NCBI GenBank assembly: GCA_905221605.1
Contig: CAJNDS010002362.1
Coordinates: forward strand, 62,001 to 126,000
Source of the DNA: Symbiodinium natans
Taxonomy: Eukaryota; Sar; Dinophyceae; Suessiales; Symbiodiniaceae
Direction: 5' to 3'
Length of the DNA stretch: 64,000 nucleotides
Every line of letters begins with the position of its first letter. Position 1 is the stretch's first letter. The notes below the pieces were generated by a model. It made no database searches and was not told the origin of the DNA. It saw only the letters and a list, made by a program, of their open reading frames with translations. The translations under genes and the position numbers were made by a program. Of the stretch, positions 43,631 through 54,635 are shown piece by piece.

Positions 43631-43901
43631 GAGGAAATGAAAGGACAGGAAAAGATATGTAGGAAAACATAACATAACATCATATGTTGTAATTTGTATA
43701 TATATATATGTGTGTATATATTCAAACAAAGTATAACAAAATGTTATAGTGGCATAGAGTAGACTAGAACACAATATCGTATAGTATACCTTTGTATCAT
43801 AAAAAATTAATAAAACCGAAATAACAAAGCATATATGTATATATTTACTGCTATTTGATATAGAACTCATAATACACAATACATATCTCTTGTTTGTTTG
43901 G

Positions 43902-44205
43902 CGCCGGGCAAGCTTCTTCAACGCGTATGAATCCCTTCCAAACCCATGATGCGAGCATTGTGTTTGCAAATGGGGCGGGGGGGTCTGCGCCCCCCCTTCA
44001 AACCCCCCACTGTTTTTGAAAGCTGGGCAAGCTTGCTTCAAAGCATATAAATATCCTTTCCAACCAATGGTGCGAGCGTTGTGTTGCAAATTGGGGGGGG
44101 CTGCGCCCCCCCCAACCCCCCCGCTGTTTTCTTAGTCCGGGCAAGCTTGCTTCAAAGCACATGAATCCTTCCAATCCCATGATGCGAGCACTTTTTTGCA
44201 ACATG
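43902..44205. repeat. Three tandem copies of a 115-119-bp unit
   Basis: GGGCAAGCTT occurs at 43906, 44025 and 44139. Each unit continues through CCAATGGTGCGAGC-like sequence. The first two hold a GGGGGGG-CTGCG-CCCCCCC hairpin. Confidence 0.85.
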
Positions 44206-44830
44206 AAGACACAATAAGATACAAAGATATACAAGAATATATTACAAAAAGATGCAATAAAATACAGCAAGACACAAAAAACACAACAATATACAAGTAT
44301 GTACAAGAATATGCAGCAATATACACGTAAAAAAAGAATAACTTACAATAATTTTCAGTAATTGACAACAATACTCAATAATAGACAACAAAATACAATA
44401 ATATACAACCATAAAAACAATATTTTTCAAAAAAACACAAAACATGTAAAGCAATATAGAAAAACACAAAAGCACAATGACATACAACAAGATAAAATAG
44501 TGTATAAAACTTACAATAATATAATAGTAGACAATCATATATACTAATATACAAGAATATACAATAATATACTATAATATAGACCAATAATATACAATAA
44601 TATACAGTAACCTACAAAAAAGAGAACAAGATACAACAACGTCAAAACTATGCAATAACATTCAATAACATGCAATAATGTGCAATATTATACCAAAACA
44701 CAAGAAAACACAAGACAATACAATAGTACTCAACAATATATATAACAATGTACAATAATATGCAAGAATATACAATGTCATAAAATATTATACAAGAATT
44801 TCCACAATACTATGCCAGAATATACATGCT
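44206..44830. repeat. AT-rich ATACAATAAT satellite
   Basis: Irregular repeats of AATATACAATAATATACAAG words for about 620 bases. Confidence 0.85.
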
Positions 44831-44872
44831 TCAGAGTATACGCATTTTTTGAAACTTCTAATGCCAAGATGC

Positions 44873-45084
44873 CAGCATTGATTTGCAGCCTCTGCAAACT
44901 CAGAAACTATTTACAGTATTTCCAGCCTCTGAAATCGTAGAAATGCTGCTATTTTCAGTATTTGCAGCCTCTGGAAACTCAGAAATGCTGCAGTGTACAG
45001 TATTTCCAGCCTCTGAAAGCGCAGAACAGCTGCTATATGCAATATCTGCAGCCTCTCTGGAAACTCAGAAATGCTGCTATTTTC
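44873..45084. repeat. 42-bp tandem repeat, five copies
   Basis: AGTATTTCCAGCCTCTGAAA-type units start near 44873, 44915, 44957, 44999 and 45041. The 42-base period preserves a 14-residue frame, but no gene is evident. Confidence 0.85.
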
Positions 45085-45306
45085 AGTAGTTCCCGCATAA
45101 ATGCTGTATTTTTTCGGTATTTAGAGCTTGCGAATGGCCAGAACTGCTGCATTTCTGAGCGTTTACAGCCTCCGCTCCGCTTGCAAGAAGCCTTCAAAGC
45201 CTTCAGTAAATTATGTTTTGATCCCAAATAAGTTTTTTTTTGATCCGCCTAGAAATAAATTATTTTTTGGTCCCAAATAATTCTTTTTTTTGATCCCCTA
45301 CCCCTG

Positions 45307-46762
45307 AGTTCAGGGTTCCAGGGTTGAGGGCTTCGGTTTCAGGGGTTTCAGGGGTCCAAGGCTCTGCAGGCTGGAAGCAAAAACGGGTTGAGGGCCTGTA
45401 GTTTAGAGGTTGTGGAAGCTTGTGAACAGTTTTTTGTCTCCCGGGTTTGTTGCTTTGGCAGCGTGGTAGAGCAAGCTGCTTGCTGCGCGCGAAACGAGAG
45501 TGGCAGTTGCGTGTTTTTGTACAGGAGGCCGGAGATGTTGGAGGCGAAGGGTGTGCACGCATGAGAAGAGCAGTCCCGTTAGTTATGACGAATGACGACC
45601 CATGCTATTCCACTTCTCTGTGAAAACCAAAGCCAAAACCTAAGACTCAACCCCTGCCTAAGAACCAAGCAGCATTTTGGCGCGTCCTTCCGAGCCGGAC
45701 AAATTTGCAAATGGCATAGACTTTCGAACAGAGTCGCTTTATTTGTGCTGCAATTTGTTTCTGTGTTCATTCTGCTTTCATGCGGTTAGATGTGCGCAAG
45801 CGGTAACAACACAAGTAAACCTGCCTAAAGTCTGTGTGAACATTCAGTTGTAGCCAACGGTCTTGCAACTTTCGAGTGTGCGTGGATAGGCTTTGGCTCG
45901 AGAATGTTTGTTGCGTGTAGGTACATGGGATGGTCAGGAATAGCACTCTTTTAAAACTTTGGTTTGCTCATTGCTCTTTTCGTGCCTGGCCGGCGAGACC
46001 CCATGAGGGCTCAACTAAGTCTGGGCGTAGTGCGGAGTTGTTTGCCCAAAGTCCCGCTTTCCACTCGCAGGGATTTTGATGGCAGATGCGGCTCCCTAAA
46101 TTGGAGCCTTCTTTGCGCATTCGCACCTCTCATTCTACGATATTCTACTAGGACACTATATGTTCCCGCAGAGGGAATCAGACACAGTGGCCTGTGCTCT
46201 TCGGTTGATGGTTTCTGAGGCGGACTCCAAGAAAAGCACGGCGAAGATGGCCACCCGTTTTGCATTTTGAGAGAGGAGCGTTTGCCATCAGCACTTGTAG
46301 GATTTAGGGTGTTGGGTATGGAAGAGAGTCCACTGGCGTTTTGAGCTCGAGCATCCGGCACGGTCCTCAGTTCCGGGTTCAAAAGGTTAAGGCGGTTTAA
46401 ACCTCCAACGGTTCCGGCTTTTTTTGAATGCGTTTCGAGTTGAAGCACTTCTGACAGACGCCACCACTCTGGAGGGGCTCTCGGAGGTTTTAGGAAGACG
46501 GCGGCAGGGTCATGTTTCGTATTGCAAAAACTCCCGCAAGAGAGAGCCCAAAGCCTTTCATTCAAGGGGGGTCCTCAACTCCTTGCAAGTCCCGTTAGGG
46601 TTTTCCGAAGCCCTCATACAAAGACCCCTAAGCAGTACAAGAAGGAAGGAAGATCCCAAACCCAAAGCCCTTAGCCCGGCCTTGCCTGCCTGTGCGCGAG
46701 CGTTAGAGCCGAAACCCTGCTGATCCCTGCAGAGTGGCTGGGCGGCTTGACGGGTAGCAACC
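45307..46762. other. No supported gene
   Basis: Frames at 45964-46218 and 46011-46565 (opposite strands) overlap and neither shows recognised motifs. Confidence 0.35.
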
Positions 46763-47208
46763 AAACCTAGACCCCTAAACCCTAAACCAAACCCTAGACC
46801 CTAAACCCTAAACCCAAAACCCTAGCGGACGGCCAGCCGAGAACGCGTGCCAAAAAACGCCCTAACCCCAAACCCTGAGGCAGTCGGCGGCAGCTGGTAT
46901 GGTGGCATCCCCGGCTCCGTCGCTGACGAGGATGTGAGCAGCAACTTGGCTATTGGTGGGTTGAGGACGTTGAGGTTTCGGGCTCGCCGGTGGCGCTGCG
47001 TTGCGCACTGAGCCCGATAGGCCCTGAGCCCTAAACTATTTTGGGACGTCGCATGGTCCGGAGTCCAGGAGCAAAAGGGTTGAGGATGTAAACCTTTAAA
47101 CTTAACCCTAAACCCTAAACCCTAAACCCTAAACCCTAAACCCTAAACCCTAAACCCTAAACCCTAAACCCTAAACCCTAAACCCTAAACCCTAAACCCT
47201 AAACCCTC
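46763..47208 (-). repeat. Telomere-like arrays (CCCTAAA sense)
   Basis: A degenerate tract at 46763-46830 and a near-perfect array at 47098-47208, separated by about 270 bases of unique sequence. Confidence 0.9.
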
Positions 47209-47539
47209 CATGGGTTCCGGGGCTTTCTCGTTGCACTTGACCCCCTGCCCACGCATGACCCGGTGCCCAAGCTCCCGAAGTGCAGCAAGTTTTGCTTGGA
47301 TCGAGGCTACTCGTCCGTGAGCGAAGTCTATGACATGAACAGGTCGGGGGGATGGAGGGGTCTTGGAGGGGTTTCTTGCAAAGGGACCCCCTGTGGCAGG
47401 CAGTCGCTGATGAGTCCGCGGCTCAAGCACACAGAGGAGTCACGCAAAAACGCAGGAATGTCAGAAAGACTGCAAGGGACGCTGAATGTAGTCGTGTGCC
47501 GTTGTCGCTGAGCTGGCCGAAGACAGAGACGCAAGGCCG

Positions 47540-47664
47540 CACGTCGAACAATGACATCCTGCAGCAGCTTCAACTTCAGCAGCTCCAGCAGCTGCACAGC
47601 TTGCAGATGGCACGGGAGGCACCCTTCCATGGCAACGCCTGCTTCTATGGGTATTTCCCAAGAT
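47540..47664 (+). CDS. Possible Gln-rich exon
   Basis: Frame reads NNDILQQLQLQQLQQLHSLQ then MAREAPFHGNACFYGYFP and stops at 47664. Glutamine-rich low-complexity coding of unknown role. Confidence 0.3.
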
Positions 47665-48103
47665 AGGGGTGTACCCCTTTTTACCCCAAATAGAGTATGT
47701 AGACCCTGAAAAGGGACCCCTTAAAAAGGCGTAAACCCCCCATTTGTTTCAGCTTGTTGGAGGCCTCACTGCCTTCCACGCAAAATCCGGCCGAGGCGCA
47801 GCGGGGCAGGGCTCCCCTAAGTCACCCCATTCCTCGTGATCCTCGGGGAGCCTTCCAAAAGTTCAACAGTTGCCCTGTCCGACGCCTTGGTGGCACAAAA
47901 GCAACCCCACGGTACATGGTGCCGTTGCCTTCAAGCTTCTTGAAGTTGTATTCGGGGCCCAAAGATGAACCCTTAACCGCCGAAACCCTTAACCCTAAAC
48001 CCCTGAAATAAGGGCTACTGGCGAACAACTTCGGAAGTGCCCTCGGCTCGGCAGGCTGCACCAGATCGGCTGCACAGGGTCGGGAGGCCATGCGCAAGAA
48101 GAG

Positions 48104-48222
48104 TTTAAGGTTTAGGGTTTAGGGTTTAGGGCTTAGCCTTTAGAGTTTCGGGTTTAGGGTTTTGAGTTTCGGGTTTAGGGTCTAGGGTTTCGGGTTTCGA
48201 GTCTAGGGTTTAGGTCCTGAAG
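48104..48222 (+). repeat. Telomere-like tract, degenerate (TTTAGGG sense)
   Basis: GGTTTAGGG mixed with GGTTTCGGG and GAGTCTAGGG forms. Confidence 0.8.
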
Positions 48223-48317
48223 CAAAAGGGTTTAGGGCGCCCACGCCCCCCACACCCTGCATTGGCCCGAAGAACAAGTTAGAAAACGCATCACAGCTCG
48301 AAATTTTGACCTGAGCG

Positions 48318-49145
48318 ATGCTTTGGGGGGCGTTGATGGAATACGGAGCCTTCTTGGGTGCTGCCTTTGCGGGTATCAGCTGTCGCTGTGTCGCGTGCGG
48401 GAAGCAAGGAAGAACTATCAAATCTGCGGGATCCATGATCCAAACCCCGAACCCCAAATTTCAGAGCCTCCGGCTCAAGCCTCCGACCCCGCAGGAGAAC
48501 AAGTGTAGGGTTTGGGGTTTGGTGGTTTGCTCCAGGGTTTAGGTGTCGAGCTTTGTGGAATTGGGGTGGGGAGGGGCGGTGTGGGGGGCAGGGGGTGGGG
48601 GGGGGGGGAGGCGTTGGGGTTTCCGCCCCAGCATGCTCACCCAAATCCCATGGTCCCAGATCACATGGTCGAAAAAGTCACACAGTGCGGGTTACGGGTT
48701 CCTCCACGGAAAAGCGGCCCGGGAAGGGAGGCGGTGCGCGGTTTGGGGGTGTGAGGAGGGAAAAAGGGAGGTTTGACCCTCCGCAAACCCATCAGTGTCG
48801 GCGGACCCAAAACCCAAAACCCCTAAACCCCCTATTTTGCGAGACTCTTAGCGGAGCTCAACCGCAAACCGCCTTAAGCCCTCCCCCCCTCCCCCCGAAA
48901 CAAAAAAGAAGAAGGAACCACAAGCAAAGTAAGGCCTAAACCCTGAGCTCCCCCCAACAGTGGTGGCTTCATGCGTGCGTGCAACCCCTTAGAAGGCCTA
49001 AGCCCTAAGCCCTAAGCCCTAAACCCTAAACCCTAAACCGCCTCAGGAGGACGCATTGCGGCAGCCTGAAGATGTCGCCGAACACGGCGGTTGAACAAGG
49101 AGCCAAGAGTGGGGCGGCTTTGAAATTTAAACCAAGGTGTTCGGG
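48318..49145. other. No supported gene
   Basis: A frame opening at 48318 with MLWGALMEYGAFLGAAF is exon-like but unassigned. G- and C-homopolymer-rich sequence at 48560-48615 and 48880-48900; a C-rich telomere-like tract at 48998-49040. Confidence 0.3.
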
Positions 49146-49295
49146 GTTTCGGGTTAGGGTATAGGGTTTAGGGTTTAGGGTTTAGGGTTTAGGGTTTAGG
49201 GTTTAGGGTTTAGGGTTTAGGATTTAGGGCTTAGGGTTTAGGGTTTAGGGTTTAGGGTTTTAGGGTTTAGGGTTTTAGGGTGTAGGGTTTAGTTT
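49146..49295 (+). repeat. Telomere-like array (TTTAGGG sense)
   Basis: About eighteen units, some GGGTTTTA. Confidence 0.93.
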
Positions 49296-49876
49296 TGTTC
49301 GGACCTCGGGTGTGCTGGAATCGCGATTTGCAGTCCCGGAATTTTGGGGTGAGGAGCTACTGCACCTACAGGAGTATAGGGGTCTCAGGCCCAAGCCAGC
49401 GATCCCCATGGCGTTGGTTAAGTGACGCCAGGCTCGGTCCTCGGCGATCTTGGCATCATTCCCAGGCCGGTAGGAGTGCCGGACATTTTTTTGGAGGGCC
49501 GCTGCGTCCTTTTGGGCCACCTTGAACTTCCTTGTGGGGGGATTTGGGCTTTGAGGCCTGGCTGGCTAGTCGGCCCACTCCGGAACAGCAACGAACCTCC
49601 CCAGATGCAAGACATTGCTTGGGGGCCCTGGGAAGAAGTACCTCTGCCACAACCGCACTCCCACAATCCCAAGGCACTAGACTAGGCTTGCACGCGAGGT
49701 CCCGCCGCCGCAAGTCGGACTTTGCCGCCTCTGGGCCATCATTAAGTGGGGGGGGATTCTCGAAAACATTCTCTTTACCCTTTGTGCCCTAAGTGTGAGG
49801 CTTCGATGGCTTCGTATTGCAGGAACCCCCCAAAGAAGAGACCCCGATTTGGAGAAACAATCTGTGAACCCATGCC
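49296..49876. other. No supported gene
   Basis: Long overlapping frames on both strands (49422-49685 plus, 49418-49713 minus) are typical GC-rich shadows; no motif seen. Confidence 0.35.
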
Positions 49877-49963
49877 CTAACCCTAAACCCCAAACCCTAA
49901 ACATCCCTAAACCCTAAACCCTAAGCAAAAAAACCCTAAACCCTAAACCCTAAAACCCTAAAA
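49877..49963 (-). repeat. Telomere-like array (CCCTAAA sense)
   Basis: CCCTAAA units with short A-run interruptions. Confidence 0.9.
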
Positions 49964-50102
49964 GACATTGTTGGGGGAAAAGCCCAAGCTCGCTCGCCCA
50001 GGTCCCTCATAGCGCCACAGGCGAGTCGCCGGGGCGATCAGAAGCACGGCTCTTAGCAGTTGAAGGTTCATGTGCGTGCTTAGAAGTAGGGAAAGCAAGT
50101 AC

Positions 50103-50208
50103 CTCAAACCCCAAACCCTAAGCCCTTAGCCCTAAGCCCTAAGCCCTAAGCCCTAAGCCCTAAGCCCTAAGCCCTAAGCCCTAAGCCCTAAGCCCTAGAC
50201 CCTAAGCA
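50103..50208 (-). repeat. Variant telomere-like array (CCCTAAG)
   Basis: About twelve consecutive CCCTAAG units instead of CCCTAAA, so the array was homogenised for a variant. Confidence 0.93.
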
Positions 50209-50315
50209 ACCTACCGGAGCCTTGCCTGCTTCTGCTAGCGTGAGAGTCGAAACAAGGGTGCTCATGGTTCTACGTACACCAGAAAGAAGGTTAATCCCCT
50301 CCCCCTAATGCGGGG

Positions 50316-50440
50316 GTGCCCTAAACCCTACACCCTACGCCCTACACCCTACACCCTAAACCCTAAACCCTAAACCTTATAAACCCTAAACCCTAAACCC
50401 GAAACCCTAAGCCTTAGAAACCCTAAACCCCAAACCCCCG
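50316..50440 (-). repeat. Mixed telomere-like array (CCCTACA/CCCTAAA)
   Basis: Begins with CCCTACA and CCCTACG units, then CCCTAAA with interruptions. Confidence 0.88.
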
Positions 50441-50555
50441 GAACCTAAGGTGAGCCTTCCGGTTGTGCAGGGCTGGCTTCCCCTTCCACCTGCGAAGCCG
50501 GAAGTCCAAGTCCACAACAAGGACCTGGGGTGTGGAGAGTTGGCTCCGGGCTCTG

Positions 50556-50622
50556 TGGTTTAGGGTTTAGGGTTCAGGGTTGAGGGTTTAGGGTTTAGGG
50601 TTTAGGGTTTAGGGTTTAGGGT
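50556..50622 (+). repeat. Telomere-like array (TTTAGGG sense)
   Basis: Nine G-rich units, opposite to the neighbouring C-rich array. Confidence 0.92.
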
Positions 50623-51161
50623 GAATGCCAACACCTGCCTATATCATCGGCTAGATTTCCTTGCACTAAGAAGAGGGCCCTTTCATGTCTTGCCACCTGC
50701 AGGAATGGAACCTGGATCGTGTGTCCGAGAATTCCGTCTCGCAAATGTCCTCCAACGGTTCGCCACGAAGGTCCTCCAAGATCTTGCGTGGAGCCACTTT
50801 GCTGTGATATTGGACTTGGTGTGTCTTGGCCTTTATCGCTAGGCCGAATAGCTGTACGTCGTGGAGTGAAATTCAGTAATTTGCCTGCGCCCACCCGAAA
50901 TTACTTTGGAATCCTGCGCGCGATGGGGTCCTGCCTATGCCTTTTTTCCGAGGAGGTGGTGGGTGCGAAGCAGTCAGACGCGGCAAATGCGAGTGATGGG
51001 CAGGATACCTTGTCTGCAGCATAGTAATCCCTAAGCGCCAATCAACTCTGGATTATTCCTAGAAGTTACTGTATGTAGTACTAGAACAGGGGATCTAGAG
51101 CCTACTGCCCCATTTATCAGGGAATCTTTTGTGTTTTGGACCCACCCCTTCTAAGGGCCAC
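50623..51161. other. Possible coding island, unassigned
   Basis: After a CACCTGCAG acceptor at about 50702 the sequence is open (for example SCVREFRLANVLQRFATKV), but no family is recognised. Confidence 0.25.
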
Positions 51162-51346
51162 CCTAAACCCTAAACCCTAAACCCTAAACCCTAAACCCTA
51201 AACCCTAAACCCTAAACCCTAAACCCTAAACCCTAAACCCTAAACCCTAAACCCTAACACCTACACCCTAAACCCTAACCCTAAACCCTAAACCCTAAAC
51301 CCTAAACCCTAAACCCTAAACCCTAAACCCTAAACCCTAAACCCTA

Positions 51347-51379
<33 letters not shown>

Positions 51380-51569
51380 ACCCTAAACCCTAAACCCTAA
51401 AACCCTAAACCTAAACCCTAAACCCTAACCCCTAACCCTAAACCCTAACCCTAAACCCTAAACCCTTAAACCCTAAACCCTAAACCCTAAACCCTAAACC
51501 CTAAAAACCCTAAACCCTAAACCCTAAACCCTAAACCCTAAACCCTAACCCTAAACCCTAAACCCTAAA
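51162..51569 (-). repeat. Longest telomere-like array (CCCTAAA sense, ~408 bp)
   Basis: Nearly continuous CCCTAAA with scattered CCCTAA (six-base) units, especially at 51270-51430. Confidence 0.97.
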
Positions 51570-51890
51570 CTGAGTGAGCCCGGGGCCGTCGAGCAGGGCG
51601 AACGCACCGAAGCCGGCAGGCGAGGTAGCTCCGGAGCCAGAAGCCCTCCGGCGGGCGACGGAGCTCCAGTCCCGCAGGCAGCTGCGGGCTGCGCGGTGGA
51701 CCCGACAGGTCGCTGGCGAGAAACCCGGTCAGGTCGCCCCTAGAATGAGATACCCCAAACCTTCGGGCAAAACATGGCAACCTCTTTTGGGAGGTCTCCC
51801 GGGCCTCTCCCAGAGGAGCCTCGCCTCCGCCCGTCGTCGTGTTTCCTAGACCAGAGGCTCCCAGACCAGGTCAGAAGGCGGTGCTGAACA
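51570..51890. other. GC-rich sequence, no recognised gene
   Basis: A plus-strand frame from 51574 is Ala/Arg/Pro-rich (ALRRATELQSRRQLRAARWT) and may be coding, but runs into minisatellite. Confidence 0.25.
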
Positions 51891-52590
51891 AGTACGAGGT
51901 CGGTGTGGGAGGTCCCTGGCTGGGAGGCCCCTGCCTCTTGGGAGGCCCCTGCCTGGGAGGCCCCTGCCTGAAAGGCCCCTGCCTGGGAGCCCCTGCCTGG
52001 GAGGCTTCTGCCTGGGAACCCGCTGTTTGAACGCCCTGAAATTTTTGGGAGGGCCCTGACTGCCTGCTGCCTGGGCCCTGCCTGCGCCCCTGCCTGCGAG
52101 GCCGCTTAAAAGGCAGCTGATGAAAGGCACCTGCCTGGGAGGCCCGCTGCCTGGGAGGCCCACTGCCTTGGGAGGCCTCTCTAAAAGGCTGAGAACCCTG
52201 CCCAACTCCTGCCTGGCAGTTCGGAGGCCCCTTCCTGGGGGCCCCGGAAACCTTTTGCCTCAGATCCCAGAACGAATGCGGCAAACCTTCGGGAGCAACC
52301 AGGACGCAGTATCACCAAGGGCGAATGCGGCAGTCAGCCCCAAGCCCAAACCTTTGCGTTTTTGAGAAAGACTCACTGGGAGGCCCCTTGTCTGGGAGGC
52401 CCCCCCTGCCTGGGACTGGGAGGATCTCCTGCTTGCCGACCTTTTGCCTGAACCTGAGGGATCCCCAACCAGGACGCAGCATCACCAAGAACGAATGCGG
52501 CAGCCCAAACCTTCGGGTTTTTGAGAAAGACTCACTGGGAGGCCCCCCTGCCTGGGAGGCCCCCTGCCTGGGACTGGGAGGATCTCCTCA
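51890..52590. repeat. GC-rich minisatellite (CTGCCTGGGAGGCCC)
   Basis: Fifteen- to eighteen-base CTGCCTGGGAGGCCC units are clustered at 51905-52000 and 52125-52175. A longer ~155-bp unit containing TTTTTGAGAAAGACTCACTG, CTGGGAGGCCCC and GACTGGGAGGATCTCCT is duplicated at about 52358-52430 and 52516-52590. CCTGGGAGGCCC is nearly self-complementary. Confidence 0.8.
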
Positions 52591-53007
52591 ACAACCATTA
52601 GAAAAGACAAAAACAACAAAACTTGCAGCATCAGCATGGCGAAAGCCCAAACCTCTAATTTCACTCCCTTCCAAGCAAGTTTTCCAAATCCCCGCCCAGC
52701 ACGCAGCATCGCCGAGGGCGAAGGCGGCAGCCAGCCAAGCCCAAACCTCTGACTTTTGGCTCTCCCAGCAGCCCTCGTCCGATAGACATCTCCCTTGCAA
52801 TGCCTAGGGCTTCAGGGTAGTTGATCTGCATCGATGCCGAGCTTCAACCCAATAGACAAGAGAAAAACAACAAAAGCACGATCAGAGTTCAAAAGAGCCC
52901 TAAACCCGTAGAGGTTAAGGCGAGGGTGGAGCGCCAGCGGGGGTGGGCTTATGCAAATCGGGGCGCGCGCCTGGGTGCTTTCAGCGCCAGCGCGCCCACT
53001 CATTGAG

Positions 53008-53090
53008 ACACCCTAAACCCTAAACCCTAAACCCTAAACCCTAAACCCCAAACCAAAAACCCTAAACCCTCAACCCTCAACCCTCACCCA
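53008..53090 (-). repeat. Telomere-like array (CCCTAAA sense)
   Basis: CCCTAAA grading into CCCTCAA units. Confidence 0.88.
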
Positions 53091-53203
53091 CCCCCGCCCG
53101 CGAGTCAAAGGAGTCACGTGTCGAAGAAGGCGAGGCGAGAACCAATCAGACTTCTATGGTAAGCTCTGCGCACACGGAGGAGTGGGAGATTGGGGAGGGA
53201 GGA

Positions 53204-53292
53204 TTAGGGTTTGGGTTTAGGGTAAGAGGGCTCGCCCCCAAGCTCAGTTGCTAAAAGTTTTTAGGGTTTATAGGGTTTGGGGTTTAGGGCAA
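53204..53292 (+). repeat. Degenerate telomere-like tracts (TTTAGGG sense)
   Basis: Two short G-rich tracts separated by about 40 bases. Confidence 0.7.
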
Positions 53293-54445
53293 AAGGATGA
53301 TGGCAGCTGCCAAGAAATTGCGGCTCATTCTTCTAGTCATACAGCCAAGGCAAGCTTCCAATGCTTTGGGATCAGCAGCAGCTCAGCACTTGGCGTAACG
53401 TAGCCATGGCGGACGTCGCCAGCACAGGCATTGGCAGGGGCCATACGTCGACAACTTCGGCGTGCCTTGGAGGCTGTTCACACTTGTGGACAGCATGGTG
53501 CTTCGAGAGGACGCGGCCTTGGTGTTGCTGGGCGGTGTTGTTCGTTCGTCTCTCGAAGGGGCCTGTGCTTGCTGCAAGTTTGCTGGAGTGCTTGTCCTGG
53601 ATGCAAAAAGAATGCATTCTACGCTCTGCTGCGTGTCACCGAGCACTGTGACGATGGGGGGCCTCCACGACCTGGTGCCGACATGTGCCGACCATACATC
53701 CAGACAAGGAGCAACAAGAGCGTATCCTGCTTGAGTTGACTGGGCCGAGAGTGTTGTAGCAGGCCGGAGCGCCTGCGTCTCTCATCGAGTATGTTCGCGT
53801 TACTATGTGCCGATCGCGATTTACCATGGGAGTGTGGCCGCTCGTGCGGGCACCATTGCAGGATCCAAATAGAAAATAGTGCAGGCAGTGCAAGCGCATT
53901 TTTTTTTGCGTGGCTTGCCAACCAGGCTTTCTGATGAAGGCCTCAATGTGGTCGTTCAGCAACTGCTGCTCCAGCTCCTGCGTGGACAGACGACGTTGCT
54001 GTGTACCACTGTGAACTCTGTCAGGACACTGAACGGCCAGAAAGGTTGTGGACCGCTGGAAGCACAAGGGGGCCGCCAAGCAAACTTTGTCGACGCACCT
54101 GCGCTGTGGCACCCGAAGCTTTGGGAAGCTTCAAGGTCCGCATGCGCGTGCGCTGCCACAGCGTCGACATGTTTCTCCAGCCTTTCGTTTGCCGCAAAGG
54201 GCTCCCAGGAAGATCGGGGGGCGAGACCGTGCACTTGGGTGCACGGCACAGCCCAGACCGGGCTGCATTCGACAACTCCAATGGCACCACCCATTGTCTA
54301 TCCAGTAAAGGTGTTTCCGGTCTGTCGGGTGTGGTTCTGCGTCTTAGGGCCGGGGATCTCATACTTTGGCGGCCCTAGCTGTTGGGAATTGGGCTGAGGT
54401 GGGGCCGTGTTGTTTTTTCTCATGAGCAAGGACATTGAAGCAGGT
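53293..54445. other. Unresolved region, possibly a decayed element
   Basis: Overlapping open frames on both strands (53361-54397) without known motifs. Its right part (54270-54370) is repeated in altered form at 58250-58340, implying a dispersed repeat. Confidence 0.35.
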
Positions 54446-54575
54446 GGATTCCTAGGTAGGATAAGGGGGACCCTTAAAAGGGAACCCTTCTGAACCCTCT
54501 TCTGACTCTCTTAAACAGGGACCTTATTGAGAGGGTCTATATCCCCAAGGGTCCCCCTAATCCTATCCCCTATGG
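54446..54575. repeat. Short foldback sequence
   Basis: GGTAGGATAAGGGGGACCCTT near 54452 is matched in reverse by AAGGGTCCCCCTAATCCTAT near 54552, with a second inner pair around GGGAACC and AGGGACC. Confidence 0.65.
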
Positions 54576-54635
54576 ATGGCTCGTGACTGCGCGTCGAAGG
54601 CTTGCCATGGCAGCCAATTCAATATTGCGCAGTAC

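Larger units (their letters stand above)
43268..45306. mobile_element. Candidate non-autonomous TIR element (~2 kb)
   Basis: The left end (43268-43360) starts CAGGGGGGATGCGGATCAAA and the right end (45212-45306) ends TTTGATCCCCTACCCCTG. When reversed, the right end aligns with the left for about 90 bases of GGATCAAAAAAATTATTTGG-type sequence. The CAGGG terminus resembles hAT elements, but the eight flanking bases do not match, so no target duplication supports it. The interior is wholly repeats (purine-rich, 115-119-bp triplicate, AT satellite, 42-bp tandem) with no transposase. Confidence 0.5.

Noticed and set aside
43011-43725. Lys/Gln-rich and Leu/Ser/Phe-rich frames
   Set aside because: They translate the purine-rich GGAA/AAGCAAGG repeat in several frames on both strands.
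43268-45306. Autonomous hAT transposon
   Set aside because: Ends resemble hAT termini, but there is no transposase and the eight flanking bases differ.
48312-48960. Gly/Trp-rich and Pro-rich overlapping frames near G and C homopolymers
   Set aside because: Mutual shadows in low-complexity sequence; no domain and no consistent exon model.
51162-51569. A chromosome end or telomere
   Set aside because: Unique and coding-like sequence continues on both sides, arrays occur in both orientations, and some have variant units.
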